In this document: positions 54,367-63,257 of the stretch, piece by piece
How positions within the stretch are numbered: the first letter of the stretch is position 1
Layout: each line of letters opens with the position of its first letter
DNA from: Sphingobacterium composti
GTDB taxonomy: Bacteria; Bacteroidota; Bacteroidia; Sphingobacteriales; Sphingobacteriaceae
Direction of reading: 5' to 3'
NCBI RefSeq assembly: GCF_009829075.1
Contig: NZ_WUQZ01000004.1
Location: 168,388 to 232,387 of the forward strand
Length of the DNA stretch: 64,000 bases
Position numbers and translations under genes: made by a program
Notes under the pieces: model-generated
What the model was told of the DNA's origin: nothing
Database searches by the model: none
The model's input: only the letters and a program-made list of their open reading frames with translations

Positions 54367-55563
54367 TTGGTAAATTACGACGCGATAATAATTGGTGCTG
54401 GAGCTTGTGGACTGATGTGTGCAGCACAGGCAGGTTTGTTGGGTAAGAAAACACTCGTTCTCGAGCGAAATGATAAACCTGGCGCAAAAATCCTGATTTC
54501 AGGTGGAGGTCGTTGTAATTATACCAATTTAGGCACTACTATCGATAATTTCGTTTCTGAAAATCCCAAATTTCTGAATGCGGTCTTTTCACAATGGTCA
54601 GTAGATGATACCATTCAGTTTTTTGAAAATTTTGGTGGTATCAAGCCACAAGAAAAAACATTAGGTCAACTTTTTCCAACAACGAATAAGGCTAAGGATA
54701 TTGTCGCAACTTTTACTAAGTTGGTTTATGAAACTGGTCAAGATTTGTGGTTAAATACATTAGTGAAAGGAATTCAGAAAGTTGATGAAGGATATGAACT
54801 TTCGATAGAGCGAAATGGTAAAGAGGAGAAAGTAAAGGCTAATAAAGTCGTATTTGCTTCTGGTGGTTTGCCTGTACACAAATTAGGCGCGTCAGATTTT
54901 GCATTGCGTGTAGCTCGACAATTTGATATGGAAATTGTACAAACTGCGCCGGCTTTAGTTCCGCTGACTATTACAGGTAAGGATGCCGATTGGTATGCTT
55001 CCTTATCTGGGAACTCTGTTTTTGCACGTGTCTATAACGATAAAATATCTTTCGAGGAGAATATACTTTTTACGCATTGGGGGCTGAGTGGTCCTGCTAT
55101 TTTGCAGATTTCATCTTATTGGAAAGCTGGAGAAACTTTTACCATTGACTTGTTACCAAAATTTAAACTAGAAGATGTCATCAAGCAAGAACGTAATGAT
55201 GGAGGTAGGCGTTTGGTCGGGCAGTTGCTCAACGATTATTTTACCAAAAAAATGGTCGATGCTTTGGGTAAATTCTTGCCGTTAGATATAAAAATTGCTT
55301 CACTGAGTAAAGTTGATGCAAAATTAATTATCGATACCATTCACAAATTCAAAGTAAAACCTGCAGGCGACAAAGGCTATGATAAGGCGGAAGTCATGCG
55401 AGGCGGTATTTCAACGACGGAACTAAACCCGAAGACATTGGAATCGAAGAAAAATCCAGGTTTGTACTTCGGTGGCGAGGCTGTGGACATCACAGGTTGG
55501 CTAGGTGGATACAATTTTCAGTGGGCTTGGGCAGCTGGTTTTGCAATAGCGCAGGATATATAA
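54367..55563 (+). CDS. BaiN/HI0933-family NAD(P)/FAD-dependent oxidoreductase
   Basis: This protein of about 398 residues starts at the TTG 54367. The frame is open further upstream, but that stretch looks non-coding, contains a promoter, and has no ATG near the family start. The FAD motif YDAIIIGAGACGLMCAAQAG follows at once, then KPGAKILISGGGRCNYTN, the hallmark of TIGR00275, and the C-terminal GLYFGGEAVDITGWLGGYNFQWAWAAGFAI. BaiN acts as a flavin-dependent reductase of steroid-like compounds in gut clostridia; most members have no known role. It is a single gene. Confidence 0.92.
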   Translation: MVNYDAIIIGAGACGLMCAAQAGLLGKKTLVLERNDKPGAKILISGGGRCNYTNLGTTIDNFVSENPKFLNAVFSQWSVDDTIQFFENFGGIKPQEKTLGQLFPTTNKAKDIVATFTKLVYETGQDLWLNTLVKGIQKVDEGYELSIERNGKEEKVKANKVVFASGGLPVHKLGASDFALRVARQFDMEIVQTAPALVPLTITGKDADWYASLSGNSVFARVYNDKISFEENILFTHWGLSGPAILQISSYWKAGETFTIDLLPKFKLEDVIKQERNDGGRRLVGQLLNDYFTKKMVDALGKFLPLDIKIASLSKVDAKLIIDTIHKFKVKPAGDKGYDKAEVMRGGISTTELNPKTLESKKNPGLYFGGEAVDITGWLGGYNFQWAWAAGFAIAQDI

Positions 55564-55835
55564 TCATTTATTTTATAATAAAGTCTATTTATGTTATGGG
55601 CAAAAGAAAAGTTTTTGTATTTTGCATAATGCTAAACTTTAAAAAGTTAAGATTAGTACATTTACTATGAAAACATTTGATTATTAATAATAATCTATTC
55701 AATCTAACCCTTTAGTATTCAGAAGTTTTGTTATGATATGATGCATGTGCATTAATTATTTATATTTTAATAATGCTCTTAATATATGGTCAGTTATTAA
55801 ACATCACTTTAGTAATATAAAAGGATTTTTTACCT
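55564..55835. other. Gene-free region upstream of the signalling cluster
   Basis: These 272 bases are AT-rich and hold no gene. An imperfect inverted repeat, AACTTT AA AAAGTT (around 55630-55643), may be a regulator site. I do not see a full TAnnTTTG promoter, which is unusual for so large a cluster downstream. Confidence 0.4.
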
Positions 55836-56249
55836 ATGAATCCAATACGAGTAACACTAGTAGAAGATAATGCTATCTTCTGTTTCTTATTTAAAAAATT
55901 TTTGGAAGATTATCCTTCCAGAAAAATCGTCGTTGAAGTTTTTTCAGATGGTAAAAAGGCTTGGGATCATTTTGTATCTATTCAAGGTCAGCCTGAATTA
56001 TTTCCCCAAATGATTTTCATTGATATTAATATGCCATTTATGAATGGCTGGGAGCTAATAGAAAATCTGGTGGTAAATGATTTTAATTTTATTAAGGAGA
56101 TTCCGAGTTATATTGTCAGTTCGTCGAAAAGTTCTTTAGATATAGGAAAATTTAAAGAATATAAATTTATCAAAGACTATATTATTAAACCAATTGATCG
56201 AGAAGGTATTTATGCAATTTTGGATAAATATCAAGAAGATCTTTTATGA
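55836..56249 (+). CDS. Single-domain response regulator (CheY-like)
   Basis: This 137-residue stand-alone receiver domain has the acidic pair Glu10-Asp11 (LVEDN), the phosphorylation site Asp63 (FIDINMP), the Ser pair in IVSSSKSS and the Lys in DYIIKP. There is no output domain, so it should act by protein contact, perhaps as a phosphate shuttle for the histidine kinases encoded downstream. It is the first gene of the cluster, and its stop overlaps the coding region that follows. Confidence 0.9.
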   Translation: MNPIRVTLVEDNAIFCFLFKKFLEDYPSRKIVVEVFSDGKKAWDHFVSIQGQPELFPQMIFIDINMPFMNGWELIENLVVNDFNFIKEIPSYIVSSSKSSLDIGKFKEYKFIKDYIIKPIDREGIYAILDKYQEDLL

Positions 56250-57078
56250 CCAAAATTATATATCAGTGGCATTAGTATTCAAAGAAGGAAGACCTGTAGT
56301 TCGATTAAGAGCCTTTAGAGCTATCGATGATCCAAAAACTTGTGAGAAATTTATCCAAGGACATGAACACGTGCTTACTGCAATAGGTGTGAAGAAGGTT
56401 ACATCATCCAAAAACGATTGGATGTATAATCCTGCGGCATTCGTTTTAATTGTCGAATCGCTGGATGGAGAAAATGTATACGGAGGGGCGCGGATACATG
56501 TTGCGGGAGGTTCTCAACCGCTTCCTATTGAGGAAGCTACAGGAAAAATGGATCCATCAATTTTTGATTTAGTATGGGACTATGCACAAGAAGGAACAGG
56601 AGAGGGGTGTGGCCTTTGGAATTCTAGAGAGATTGCGGGATATGGTATCGGTAGCATATTCCTTACACGTGCAGCAATTGCCATCTCTCCGCAGATAGGA
56701 ATCAAATCTTTATTTGCTTTATGTGCTCCATACACGATTAATCTTACAAAAAGTGTGGGATATAGACAAGAAACGAGTGTGGGTAATAATGGAACTTTTT
56801 ATTATCCTAAATTGGATCTTCTTGCTACTACGATGGTTCTTGATGATGTGGATTCGTTGTCATTAGCATCCGAAGATGATAGAAATGCGATATTAGCTTT
56901 GCGAAATAATTTGGATTGTACTCGGATAGAAGTGTTGCGTTCTAAGGAAATCGAGATTCAATATCAATTAGGTTTAGATTTTAAAGGAAATTGGAATTTA
57001 AATGAGGTGATTGCGAATCTGTCCAAACGAACAAAGCTTGATAATGATATTGATGATAATGATATCCAAATAATGTAA
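56212..57078 (+). CDS. GNAT / autoinducer-synthase-like acyltransferase, start uncertain
   Basis: This protein of about 280 residues has a core that resembles GNAT and LuxI-type N-acyltransferases: VALVFKEGRPVVRLRAFRAIDDPKTC at the front, FVLIVESLDGENVYGGARIH, and the acyl/acetyl-CoA loop region REIAGYGIGSIFLTRAAIAISPQIGIKSLFALCAPYTINLTKSVGYR (about 145-190). No solved function is known to me. The start is unclear: in frame there are ATG 56194, ATG 56212 and GTG 56266, all overlapping or near the response regulator end. An ATG at 56246 overlaps the regulator stop as ATGA but is one base out of frame. It is likely to make a small acylated molecule or modify a partner (inference). Confidence 0.7.
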   Translation: MQFWINIKKIFYDQNYISVALVFKEGRPVVRLRAFRAIDDPKTCEKFIQGHEHVLTAIGVKKVTSSKNDWMYNPAAFVLIVESLDGENVYGGARIHVAGGSQPLPIEEATGKMDPSIFDLVWDYAQEGTGEGCGLWNSREIAGYGIGSIFLTRAAIAISPQIGIKSLFALCAPYTINLTKSVGYRQETSVGNNGTFYYPKLDLLATTMVLDDVDSLSLASEDDRNAILALRNNLDCTRIEVLRSKEIEIQYQLGLDFKGNWNLNEVIANLSKRTKLDNDIDDNDIQIM

Positions 57079-57100
57079 CTACAAGTTATAGCATATAGAT

Positions 57101-58183
57101 ATGAATGATAAATTTGAGAATTCCTATCCCTATAAACCTATTTTCTTCCATAACTCAAATATTGAAGATAGTGCTCGTCTATCGGCACTAAAAAGTAGTG
57201 AAGAAGTAGTATTTCTTTATGATGAAATAGAAAGACAGATCGCAGAACTCATACGCTGTCGCTTTCCAATGGGAATTCCGGAAGATAAAGCTAAAAGCTT
57301 ACATAATGAAATTTTGGATGGTAAAGATTTGACAGATTATGGAGTTTGGGTGTATTATCCTTGGCGTAAAACATTAGTACATCTGTTAGATGAAAAAGAA
57401 TTTGTAGAGGTACGGACTAATCGTAATCAGCTAAAAATAGCAAAGGAAGAACATGAGGAACTTGCAAACAAAACTATTGGAATAATAGGTCTGTCTGTTG
57501 GGCAATCTATTGCATTGACAATTGCGATGGAAAGAATTTGCGGACGTTTGAGACTTGCAGATTTTGACGCATTAGATCTAAGTAATATGAATAGACTGCG
57601 GACTGGAGTATTTAATATATCTGTGCCTAAAGTAGTAATTGCAGCTAGAGAAATCGCGGAAATTGATCCATTTTTGGATGTAGAAATTTATCCTGAAGGC
57701 GTATTAGATTCTAATTTTGATTTGTTTTTGAATGGCGATGGTGGTGTTGATGTACTGGTAGAGGTATGTGATAGTTTTGATGTTAAAATTAAAAGCAGAT
57801 TAGTAGCACGAAAACACCATATACCTGTCGTTATGGATACTAATGATAGAGGAATGTTGGATATTGAACGTTTTGATTTAGAGCCAACGAGACGAATATT
57901 TCATGGATTAGCTGGAGATTTATCAGTAGAAAAGCTAAGTAAGTTGACGCAAGGAGAAAGAATGGGATATCTGATGAAGATTGTAGATGCTGCAAGTTTA
58001 TCCCAAAAGATGAAAATGTCGCTTCCTGAGATAAATAAAACCTTGGCATCCTGGCCTCAGTTGGCCTCAGAGGTAGTTTTAGGAGGAGCTATTACGACCA
58101 CAGTATGCCGAGAGATTTTACTGGGTCATGATGTGAAATCTGGACGACACTATTTGGATGTGGAAAAATTAATCAAAGATTAA
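57101..58183 (+). CDS. E1/ThiF-like adenylyltransferase, Rv1355c-type without nitroreductase domain
   Basis: This 360-residue protein has a helical N-terminal part of about 120 residues (EIERQIAELIRCRFP, YYPWRKTLVHLL) and a ThiF/MoeB-fold domain. The nucleotide loop is IIGLSVGQSIALTIA (about 127-141), in place of the usual GxGGxG. The adenylation residues are conserved: Asp154/Asp156 and Asn164-Arg165 in LADFDALDLSNMNRLR, Lys177 in VPKVV, and Asp224. There are no CxxC zinc pairs and no clear catalytic Cys. The arrangement matches the front half of Rv1355c/MoeY-type proteins, which carry a nitroreductase-like domain after it; here that domain is absent. It probably activates a carboxyl group by adenylation. 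Confidence 0.8.
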   Translation: MNDKFENSYPYKPIFFHNSNIEDSARLSALKSSEEVVFLYDEIERQIAELIRCRFPMGIPEDKAKSLHNEILDGKDLTDYGVWVYYPWRKTLVHLLDEKEFVEVRTNRNQLKIAKEEHEELANKTIGIIGLSVGQSIALTIAMERICGRLRLADFDALDLSNMNRLRTGVFNISVPKVVIAAREIAEIDPFLDVEIYPEGVLDSNFDLFLNGDGGVDVLVEVCDSFDVKIKSRLVARKHHIPVVMDTNDRGMLDIERFDLEPTRRIFHGLAGDLSVEKLSKLTQGERMGYLMKIVDAASLSQKMKMSLPEINKTLASWPQLASEVVLGGAITTTVCREILLGHDVKSGRHYLDVEKLIKD

Positions 58184-58194
58184 TAAGAATTGAT

Positions 58195-60360
58195 ATGAAT
58201 ATTAGAACTATTCTATTAATATTATATGTTTTCACAGTTTGCACTCTTGTCCAAGCAAATCCACCTTTCGTATTTACAGAGGAGGCTGGTAATAATTATA
58301 TAGGTAGACATATTTCCATTTTAAAGGATCCAACTCGTACATTAACCTTTTCGGAGATTCAACAATTAAAAGATAAATTCATTGACATAGATCAGGATGT
58401 GCCAAATTTGGGAGTAGGGGATGCTACTAATTGGATTAGATTTACTGTAAAAAATGAATCAGATATTGAAAATTTAATTGTCAATCTTTCCCAAACAAAT
58501 ATTGATGAAGTTGTTTTTTATACAGTAAAAAATGGAATTGTAGATAGTATAGTTTCTGAGTCAAGTGGGAGTGGTAGTGGATTCATTTTCTCACATCAAT
58601 TCTCTTTGTTCGATCTTCCAATAAAAAAAGGAGAAGAAATAGAGTGTTATTTTAAGTTATATAGTCATACGCAAATATCAGCACCAATATCCATTCATTG
58701 TCAAAAGAGTTTATTTAATAAGCTTTTAAATACTGATATATTTTCGGCTATATATATAGGACTCATGCTTTCGATGATACTATATAATATTTTCCTTTAT
58801 TTTACGACACGCGAGTCACATTATTTTTCATATGTAAATTATATTTTTTGGGTTGTCGTAGCGCAATTAGCCATACTAGGTTTACTTGCACCATTATTGG
58901 AAATTGAAAATGATTGGATTAAAAGTAGATTACTAACATTTACAGGAGCAACCTCAGGTATTGCTGCGATATTTTTTGTAAAATCATTTTTGCAGACTTC
59001 TGAAAATTCTCCCAACTTCAATAAGCTACTGAATATCTTTATTCTTGGCTATCTAATTGCAATTGTATTATTAGGAGTAGGATTCATTACACCAGCATAC
59101 AAAATGGTAAACTTTGTGGCTGGCGGAGGAAGTGCCATTGTGCTAATTTTGGCATTTCGACTTTCACGTCAAAAATATAGACAAACAAAGTATTTTCTTT
59201 TTGCTTGGTGTATTTTTTTGATTAGCGTTTTGGTCTATGTTTTGAAGGATTACAATGTTTTACCCTACAATTTTTTTACTTTACGATCTGTTCAAATAGG
59301 CTCATTTATTGAAGCTATACTTCTTTCCTTTGCATTAGGAGATAAGATAAATATCTACAGAAAGGAAAAGGAAGAGTCACAATCTAAAGCGTTGAAAATT
59401 TTACTTGAAAATGAGCGCTTGATAAGAGTTCAAAATACGGAGTTGGAGTTAAAAGTAAAAGAGCGAACAATGGATTTGACTGTAGCAAACGAATCTTTAA
59501 AAGCAACTTTGAAGAACTTGAAGGATACACAGTCACAGTTGGTAGAAGCTGAAAAAATGGCTTCATTAGGTCAGCTAACGGCAGGCGTGGCACATGAAAT
59601 TAATAATCCAATCAATTTTGTGACTTCAAATGTTACTCCATTGCGTCGTGATATTGATATGATATGGGAGGCAATAGGAGAATTTGAGAAATTGGCTTTG
59701 AATTCGGATTTATCAGTTAATGAAAAACAAAATTGGATTGCACAATATAAAGATGATTTAGACTTTGACTACGTCAAAACTGAGGTAGAATATTTGCTCA
59801 AAGGAATGCATGAAGGAGCAAGTCGTACAGCAGAAATAGTGAAGAGTTTGCGTGTCTTTTCTCGTGTTGATGAGGACACGTTGAAATTTGCTGATATTAA
59901 TGAAGGTGTGGAATCAACTATGGTAATCTTGAATAGTCTGGTAAAGGATCGCATTAATGTCATTAAAGAATATGGAGATATACCGTTTGTAGAATGCTAT
60001 GCGGGCAAATTGAATCAAGTTTTTCTTAATATCATAACCAATGCGATATACGCTATTGACAAGAAATTTCCAGCAAATTCAGGTGGTATTTTGAAAATTG
60101 AGACAAGTTTATTGGATAATGGTTCTTCGGTTGCTGTTAAAATTTCAGATAATGGCATTGGAATTCCTGAAGATATTAGGAACAAAATATTTGAACCATT
60201 CTTTACGACTAAAGATGTGGGTGAAGGGACAGGATTGGGGATGTCTATAGCTTATAATACTATTGACAAGCATAACGGAAAAATATGGATTGAATCTGTT
60301 TTGGGAGAAGGTACTACGTTTAATATAGTAATTCCAATCAAGCAGACTATTAACTCATAG
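58195..60360 (+). CDS. 7TMR-DISM sensor histidine kinase
   Basis: This 721-residue membrane kinase has a signal peptide (about 1-21), an extracytoplasmic 7TMR-DISMED2-type domain (about 25-170, with [36 protein letters not shown]) and a seven-helix 7TMR-DISM block (about 178-385). A coiled coil follows, then HisKA with His467 in [17 protein letters not shown] and a HATPase domain (N-box [33 protein letters not shown]). The DISM sensor is thought to bind carbohydrates or other small molecules. It follows the E1-like gene by 11 bases and has no receiver of its own. Confidence 0.94.
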   Translation: MNIRTILLILYVFTVCTLVQANPPFVFTEEAGNNYIGRHISILKDPTRTLTFSEIQQLKDKFIDIDQDVPNLGVGDATNWIRFTVKNESDIENLIVNLSQTNIDEVVFYTVKNGIVDSIVSESSGSGSGFIFSHQFSLFDLPIKKGEEIECYFKLYSHTQISAPISIHCQKSLFNKLLNTDIFSAIYIGLMLSMILYNIFLYFTTRESHYFSYVNYIFWVVVAQLAILGLLAPLLEIENDWIKSRLLTFTGATSGIAAIFFVKSFLQTSENSPNFNKLLNIFILGYLIAIVLLGVGFITPAYKMVNFVAGGGSAIVLILAFRLSRQKYRQTKYFLFAWCIFLISVLVYVLKDYNVLPYNFFTLRSVQIGSFIEAILLSFALGDKINIYRKEKEESQSKALKILLENERLIRVQNTELELKVKERTMDLTVANESLKATLKNLKDTQSQLVEAEKMASLGQLTAGVAHEINNPINFVTSNVTPLRRDIDMIWEAIGEFEKLALNSDLSVNEKQNWIAQYKDDLDFDYVKTEVEYLLKGMHEGASRTAEIVKSLRVFSRVDEDTLKFADINEGVESTMVILNSLVKDRINVIKEYGDIPFVECYAGKLNQVFLNIITNAIYAIDKKFPANSGGILKIETSLLDNGSSVAVKISDNGIGIPEDIRNKIFEPFFTTKDVGEGTGLGMSIAYNTIDKHNGKIWIESVLGEGTTFNIVIPIKQTINS

Positions 60361-60366
60361 CTTACT

Positions 60367-61449
60367 ATGGAAAAAATTGAAATTTTATATGTCGATGATG
60401 AAGTAAATAATCTACTGGGATTTAAAGCAAATTTCAGATTAGATTACATCATTCATATAGCTTCTAATACCAAAGAGGCAGAAAAGATTTTGGCAGAAAA
60501 TCCAAATATTAGAATAATTTTCTGTGATCATCGTATGCCAGATGAATTGGGAGTTGATTTTTTATCCAGAATTAAAAAAGAATATCCTAGACCAATTCGT
60601 ATACTATTGACCGCTTACGCGGATATGAGTGTGGTTATAGATGCGATTAATAAAGGAAATATCTTTAAGTTTGTTCGCAAGCCTTGGATGAACGAAGAAA
60701 TAATATCGTCAATAGAAGAGGCTAATAAATTTTATATAGCTACCTCACTTTTAGACATTCGTAACCAAGAATTGCAAAAAGCGTATGATGAATTGGATAA
60801 ATTCGCGTATAGTATAAGTCATGATTTGCGTGATCCATTGACGGGTGTGCTTTCAGCGATTACTTATGCTTTGGGGTATGATAAAGTGAAAGACATTCAT
60901 GAATTATTACTACTCATGCAAGGATCTATTTTGAAATTGGATCAATATATTGATAGTCTTAGAGATTACTATCTATTGAGAAGAGGCGAGTTGTTGCTAA
61001 AAGATATTGACTTTCATGAAGTTGCAAATAATTTAAGAGATTTTTATCAAGTATCGGTAGAAAGAACACAAATCGATTTTAAAGTTGATGTGGATCAAGC
61101 TGCAGATTTTAAATGTGATATCTCACTAATTGAACTCATCATCCACAATTTATTGAGCAATGCATTCAAGTATCAAAGAGAAGGTGAGCCTAATAAATTC
61201 ATTCATGTATCAATACATGTTGCTAAAGGTTTGGCAACAATTCAAGTAAAAGATAATGGTATTGGAATCCCCTTAGATGCTCAAGAAGAGATTTTTAAGT
61301 TATTCTATAGAGCGAGTACGCAATCACAGGGCATGGGATTTGGACTTTATAACGTACGTAGTGCATTAATTAAAATTAAAGGAACTATAGAAATCGAATC
61401 TGCATTAGGTGAAGGAACCACCTTTATAGTAAAAATTCTAAGTAAATAA
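60367..61449 (+). CDS. Receiver-histidine kinase hybrid
   Basis: This 360-residue cytoplasmic protein has an N-terminal receiver (Asp10-Asp11, phosphorylation site Asp54 in FCDHRMP, Lys in RKPW), a HisKA-like domain with His152 in YSISHDLRDPL, and a HATPase domain (NLLSNAFKYQ, DNGIGIPLDAQEEI, GMGFGLYNVRSAL). This inverse order (receiver before kinase) suits a phosphorelay intermediate between the DISM kinase and the single-domain receivers. It starts six bases after the DISM kinase stop. Confidence 0.93.
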   Translation: MEKIEILYVDDEVNNLLGFKANFRLDYIIHIASNTKEAEKILAENPNIRIIFCDHRMPDELGVDFLSRIKKEYPRPIRILLTAYADMSVVIDAINKGNIFKFVRKPWMNEEIISSIEEANKFYIATSLLDIRNQELQKAYDELDKFAYSISHDLRDPLTGVLSAITYALGYDKVKDIHELLLLMQGSILKLDQYIDSLRDYYLLRRGELLLKDIDFHEVANNLRDFYQVSVERTQIDFKVDVDQAADFKCDISLIELIIHNLLSNAFKYQREGEPNKFIHVSIHVAKGLATIQVKDNGIGIPLDAQEEIFKLFYRASTQSQGMGFGLYNVRSALIKIKGTIEIESALGEGTTFIVKILSK

Positions 61450-61451
61450 GC

Positions 61452-61487
61452 TTTCTCTTAAGACAAAAGCTTCTGTCTTAAGAGAAA
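61452..61487. terminator. Hairpin shared by the hybrid kinase and the convergent receiver
   Basis: A 14-bp perfect stem (61452-61465 and 61474-61487) with an eight-base loop begins three bases after the hybrid kinase stop. Most of it lies within the last codons of the convergent receiver gene (RQKLLS). No long T run follows on the plus strand, so it may stop transcription weakly. Confidence 0.6.
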
Positions 61488-61916
61488 TTCTAATTGTTCG
61501 TTTGATAGCTCTAGTTGAGAGAATTTTTCCATAGCAGATTTTCTATCTGCGTATATTTGATAAGCTCTTTGTATCGTGTCATCCAATTCCTTCTCATCCC
61601 AAGGTTTGGTCAAATAATGAAATATTTTACCTTTATTTACGGCATCAATTACAGCACTCATATCTGAGTAGCCTGTCAATAAAATTCGTATTGGCTCCGC
61701 ATTGATATCTATTACTTTTTCCAAAAATTCTACACCTGTCATTTCCGGCATTCTTTGATCTGTAATAATGATATCAATTGGTTTTTTCTTAACAATTTCT
61801 AGGGCAGCATCGCCGCTAATAGCAGTGTGTACATTATATTTTATGCGAAAGGTAGCTTTAAATGAAAACAAGTTATTCTCTTCATCATCTACATAAAGAA
61901 CTGATATTTTACTCAT
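61458..61916 (-). CDS. Response regulator, single receiver with helical tail
   Basis: This 152-residue protein is a receiver domain (Asp10-Asp11, phosphorylation site Asp53 in ITDQRMPEMTG, LLTGYSDMSA, Lys in LTKPWDEKEL) with a short amphipathic tail (KSAMEKFSQLELSNEQLEFLLRQ) that may form a coiled coil. The receiver is clearly related to that of the neighbouring hybrid kinase (VLYVDDEENNLFSFKATFRIKYNVHTA against ILYVDDEVNNLLGFKANFRLDYIIHIA), so the two come from a duplication. It is encoded on the opposite strand and converges on the hybrid gene. Confidence 0.92.
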   Translation of the reverse strand: MSKISVLYVDDEENNLFSFKATFRIKYNVHTAISGDAALEIVKKKPIDIIITDQRMPEMTGVEFLEKVIDINAEPIRILLTGYSDMSAVIDAVNKGKIFHYLTKPWDEKELDDTIQRAYQIYADRKSAMEKFSQLELSNEQLEFLLRQKLLS

Positions 61917-62351
61917 ATTGTTTTTTTAATAGATAGAATTTGTGATGTAGGAATGGCTTAATACTATTAATGTGGAAGCCAAGGTACGGAAAAAATATAA
62001 AAATGTAAAACATTTATTGAATATTAATATATTAAAACGTTTGTTTTCAGGTGTTTCTATGAAATTAATGTGTATTCGATAAAATTTTTTAAGATTTTCA
62101 GAGGTTGTAATTTAGTTTTTGAGGTAGCGTTTAAAATGATACTAATCGTTTTAATAAATATTTGCTTCTAGAGAGGTTAAAATAGTTTTGATGTTAGTGA
62201 ATTGAGTTGTAAAGTATCCCGCCAAAATATACTATTTTTAATTTTATAGGCTTAGCTTCCAATTCGTTAGGATTTGATGAAATCTAAGGCTTTAATTTTT
62301 CAATTTAAATCAATAGATTGGATAATAACCTACAAAATTATAAATAAACCT
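61917..62351. promoter_or_regulatory. Regulatory region with three CG-centred AT boxes
   Basis: This 435-base gene-free stretch contains AAACGTTT (62035-62042), AGCGTTTAAA (62126-62135) and AATCGTTTTAAT (62144-62155). The first is the same eight-base core as the LacI operator at 23835-23850; the others are half-site-like. They lie upstream of the AraC-type gene, while the divergent receiver gene starts at the left end. Confidence 0.4.
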
Positions 62352-63239
62352 ATGAAACCGTCACTATATGATGTACAATCTCTATTGAGAAATTCTATCC
62401 ATGTAAAGGAGGTTGTTCAAAAGTCTTTAAGTGATCAATTACATTATCATAATGCCTACGAAATAGCACTCATCCTAAAGGGTAATGGAAGAAGAATTGT
62501 GGGTGACAGCGTGGATCGGTTTGTTGATGGCGACCTCACTATCATGCCCCCATACATGCCTCATGCTACGTATACAGAATCAAAGCATCATGTCGTTAAT
62601 AATGATGAATCCATTCATGCAATCGTGATTTACTTTATGCCAGATTGGTTTGAAGATCGTCATTACAATTCAGTTGATTTTGCACCTATTCGTTTGCTAT
62701 TTAGTAATTTGAAAAGAGGGATACGGATAGCTGGTGAGAGATATAATAATATTGTCTCCATGATAAATGAGATATCTGTAACGGAGAATAGCTTAGACCG
62801 ATTATTAATATTACTACACCTAATAAAGGATTTAGCTACCAATGCTACCTTTGAATATTTGGCGAGTTCAATCTATCAGATTAGTAATCGCGATGATAAT
62901 ATTGAGAAAATAAATAAAATTTACAAATATGTCATGGAGAATTTTACCAACAAAATTAGTCTAGAGGAAGTTGCAGAAATCGCGTTTATGACACCACCAG
63001 CATTTTGTAAATATTTTAAAAACAGAACTAACAAGACATTTTCAAATTTTGTAAATGAAATTCGGATAGGATATGCCTGTGAATTATTACTTCAAGGAAA
63101 TGATGATATTTCATCCATAGCTTATCATGCTGGCTTCAACAACCTTACCTCTTTCAATAAAAATTTTAAAAAATTCACCAAATTGACTCCTTCAGAATAC
63201 AGAATGAAATCATTGGCAGTAATGGAATTAGCAGACTAA
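62352..63239 (+). CDS. AraC-family transcriptional regulator with cupin sensor
   Basis: The ATG at 62352 (MKPSLYDVQ) gives 295 residues; an ATG 26 codons upstream adds a tail unlike the family. The N-terminal part is a cupin-type AraC arm (LHYHNAYEIALILKGNGRRIVGDSVDRFVDGDLTIMPPYMPHATY; about 30-80). The C-terminal part has two HTH motifs (ISLEEVAEIAFMTPPAFCKYFKNRTNKTFSNFVNEIRI and ISSIAYHAGFNNLTSFNKNFKKFTKLTPSEYR). It lies 18 bases before the short-chain dehydrogenase and is likely to be co-transcribed with it and to regulate a sugar-related gene set that continues past the window. Confidence 0.92.
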   Translation: MKPSLYDVQSLLRNSIHVKEVVQKSLSDQLHYHNAYEIALILKGNGRRIVGDSVDRFVDGDLTIMPPYMPHATYTESKHHVVNNDESIHAIVIYFMPDWFEDRHYNSVDFAPIRLLFSNLKRGIRIAGERYNNIVSMINEISVTENSLDRLLILLHLIKDLATNATFEYLASSIYQISNRDDNIEKINKIYKYVMENFTNKISLEEVAEIAFMTPPAFCKYFKNRTNKTFSNFVNEIRIGYACELLLQGNDDISSIAYHAGFNNLTSFNKNFKKFTKLTPSEYRMKSLAVMELAD

Positions 63240-63257
63240 TCAATAAATAGACTTTAT

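Noticed and set aside
61917-62035. TACCTTGG-like element as the promoter of the 61458 receiver gene
   Set aside because: It mismatches the -7 consensus at a key base and no -33 element is visible; not strong enough to list.
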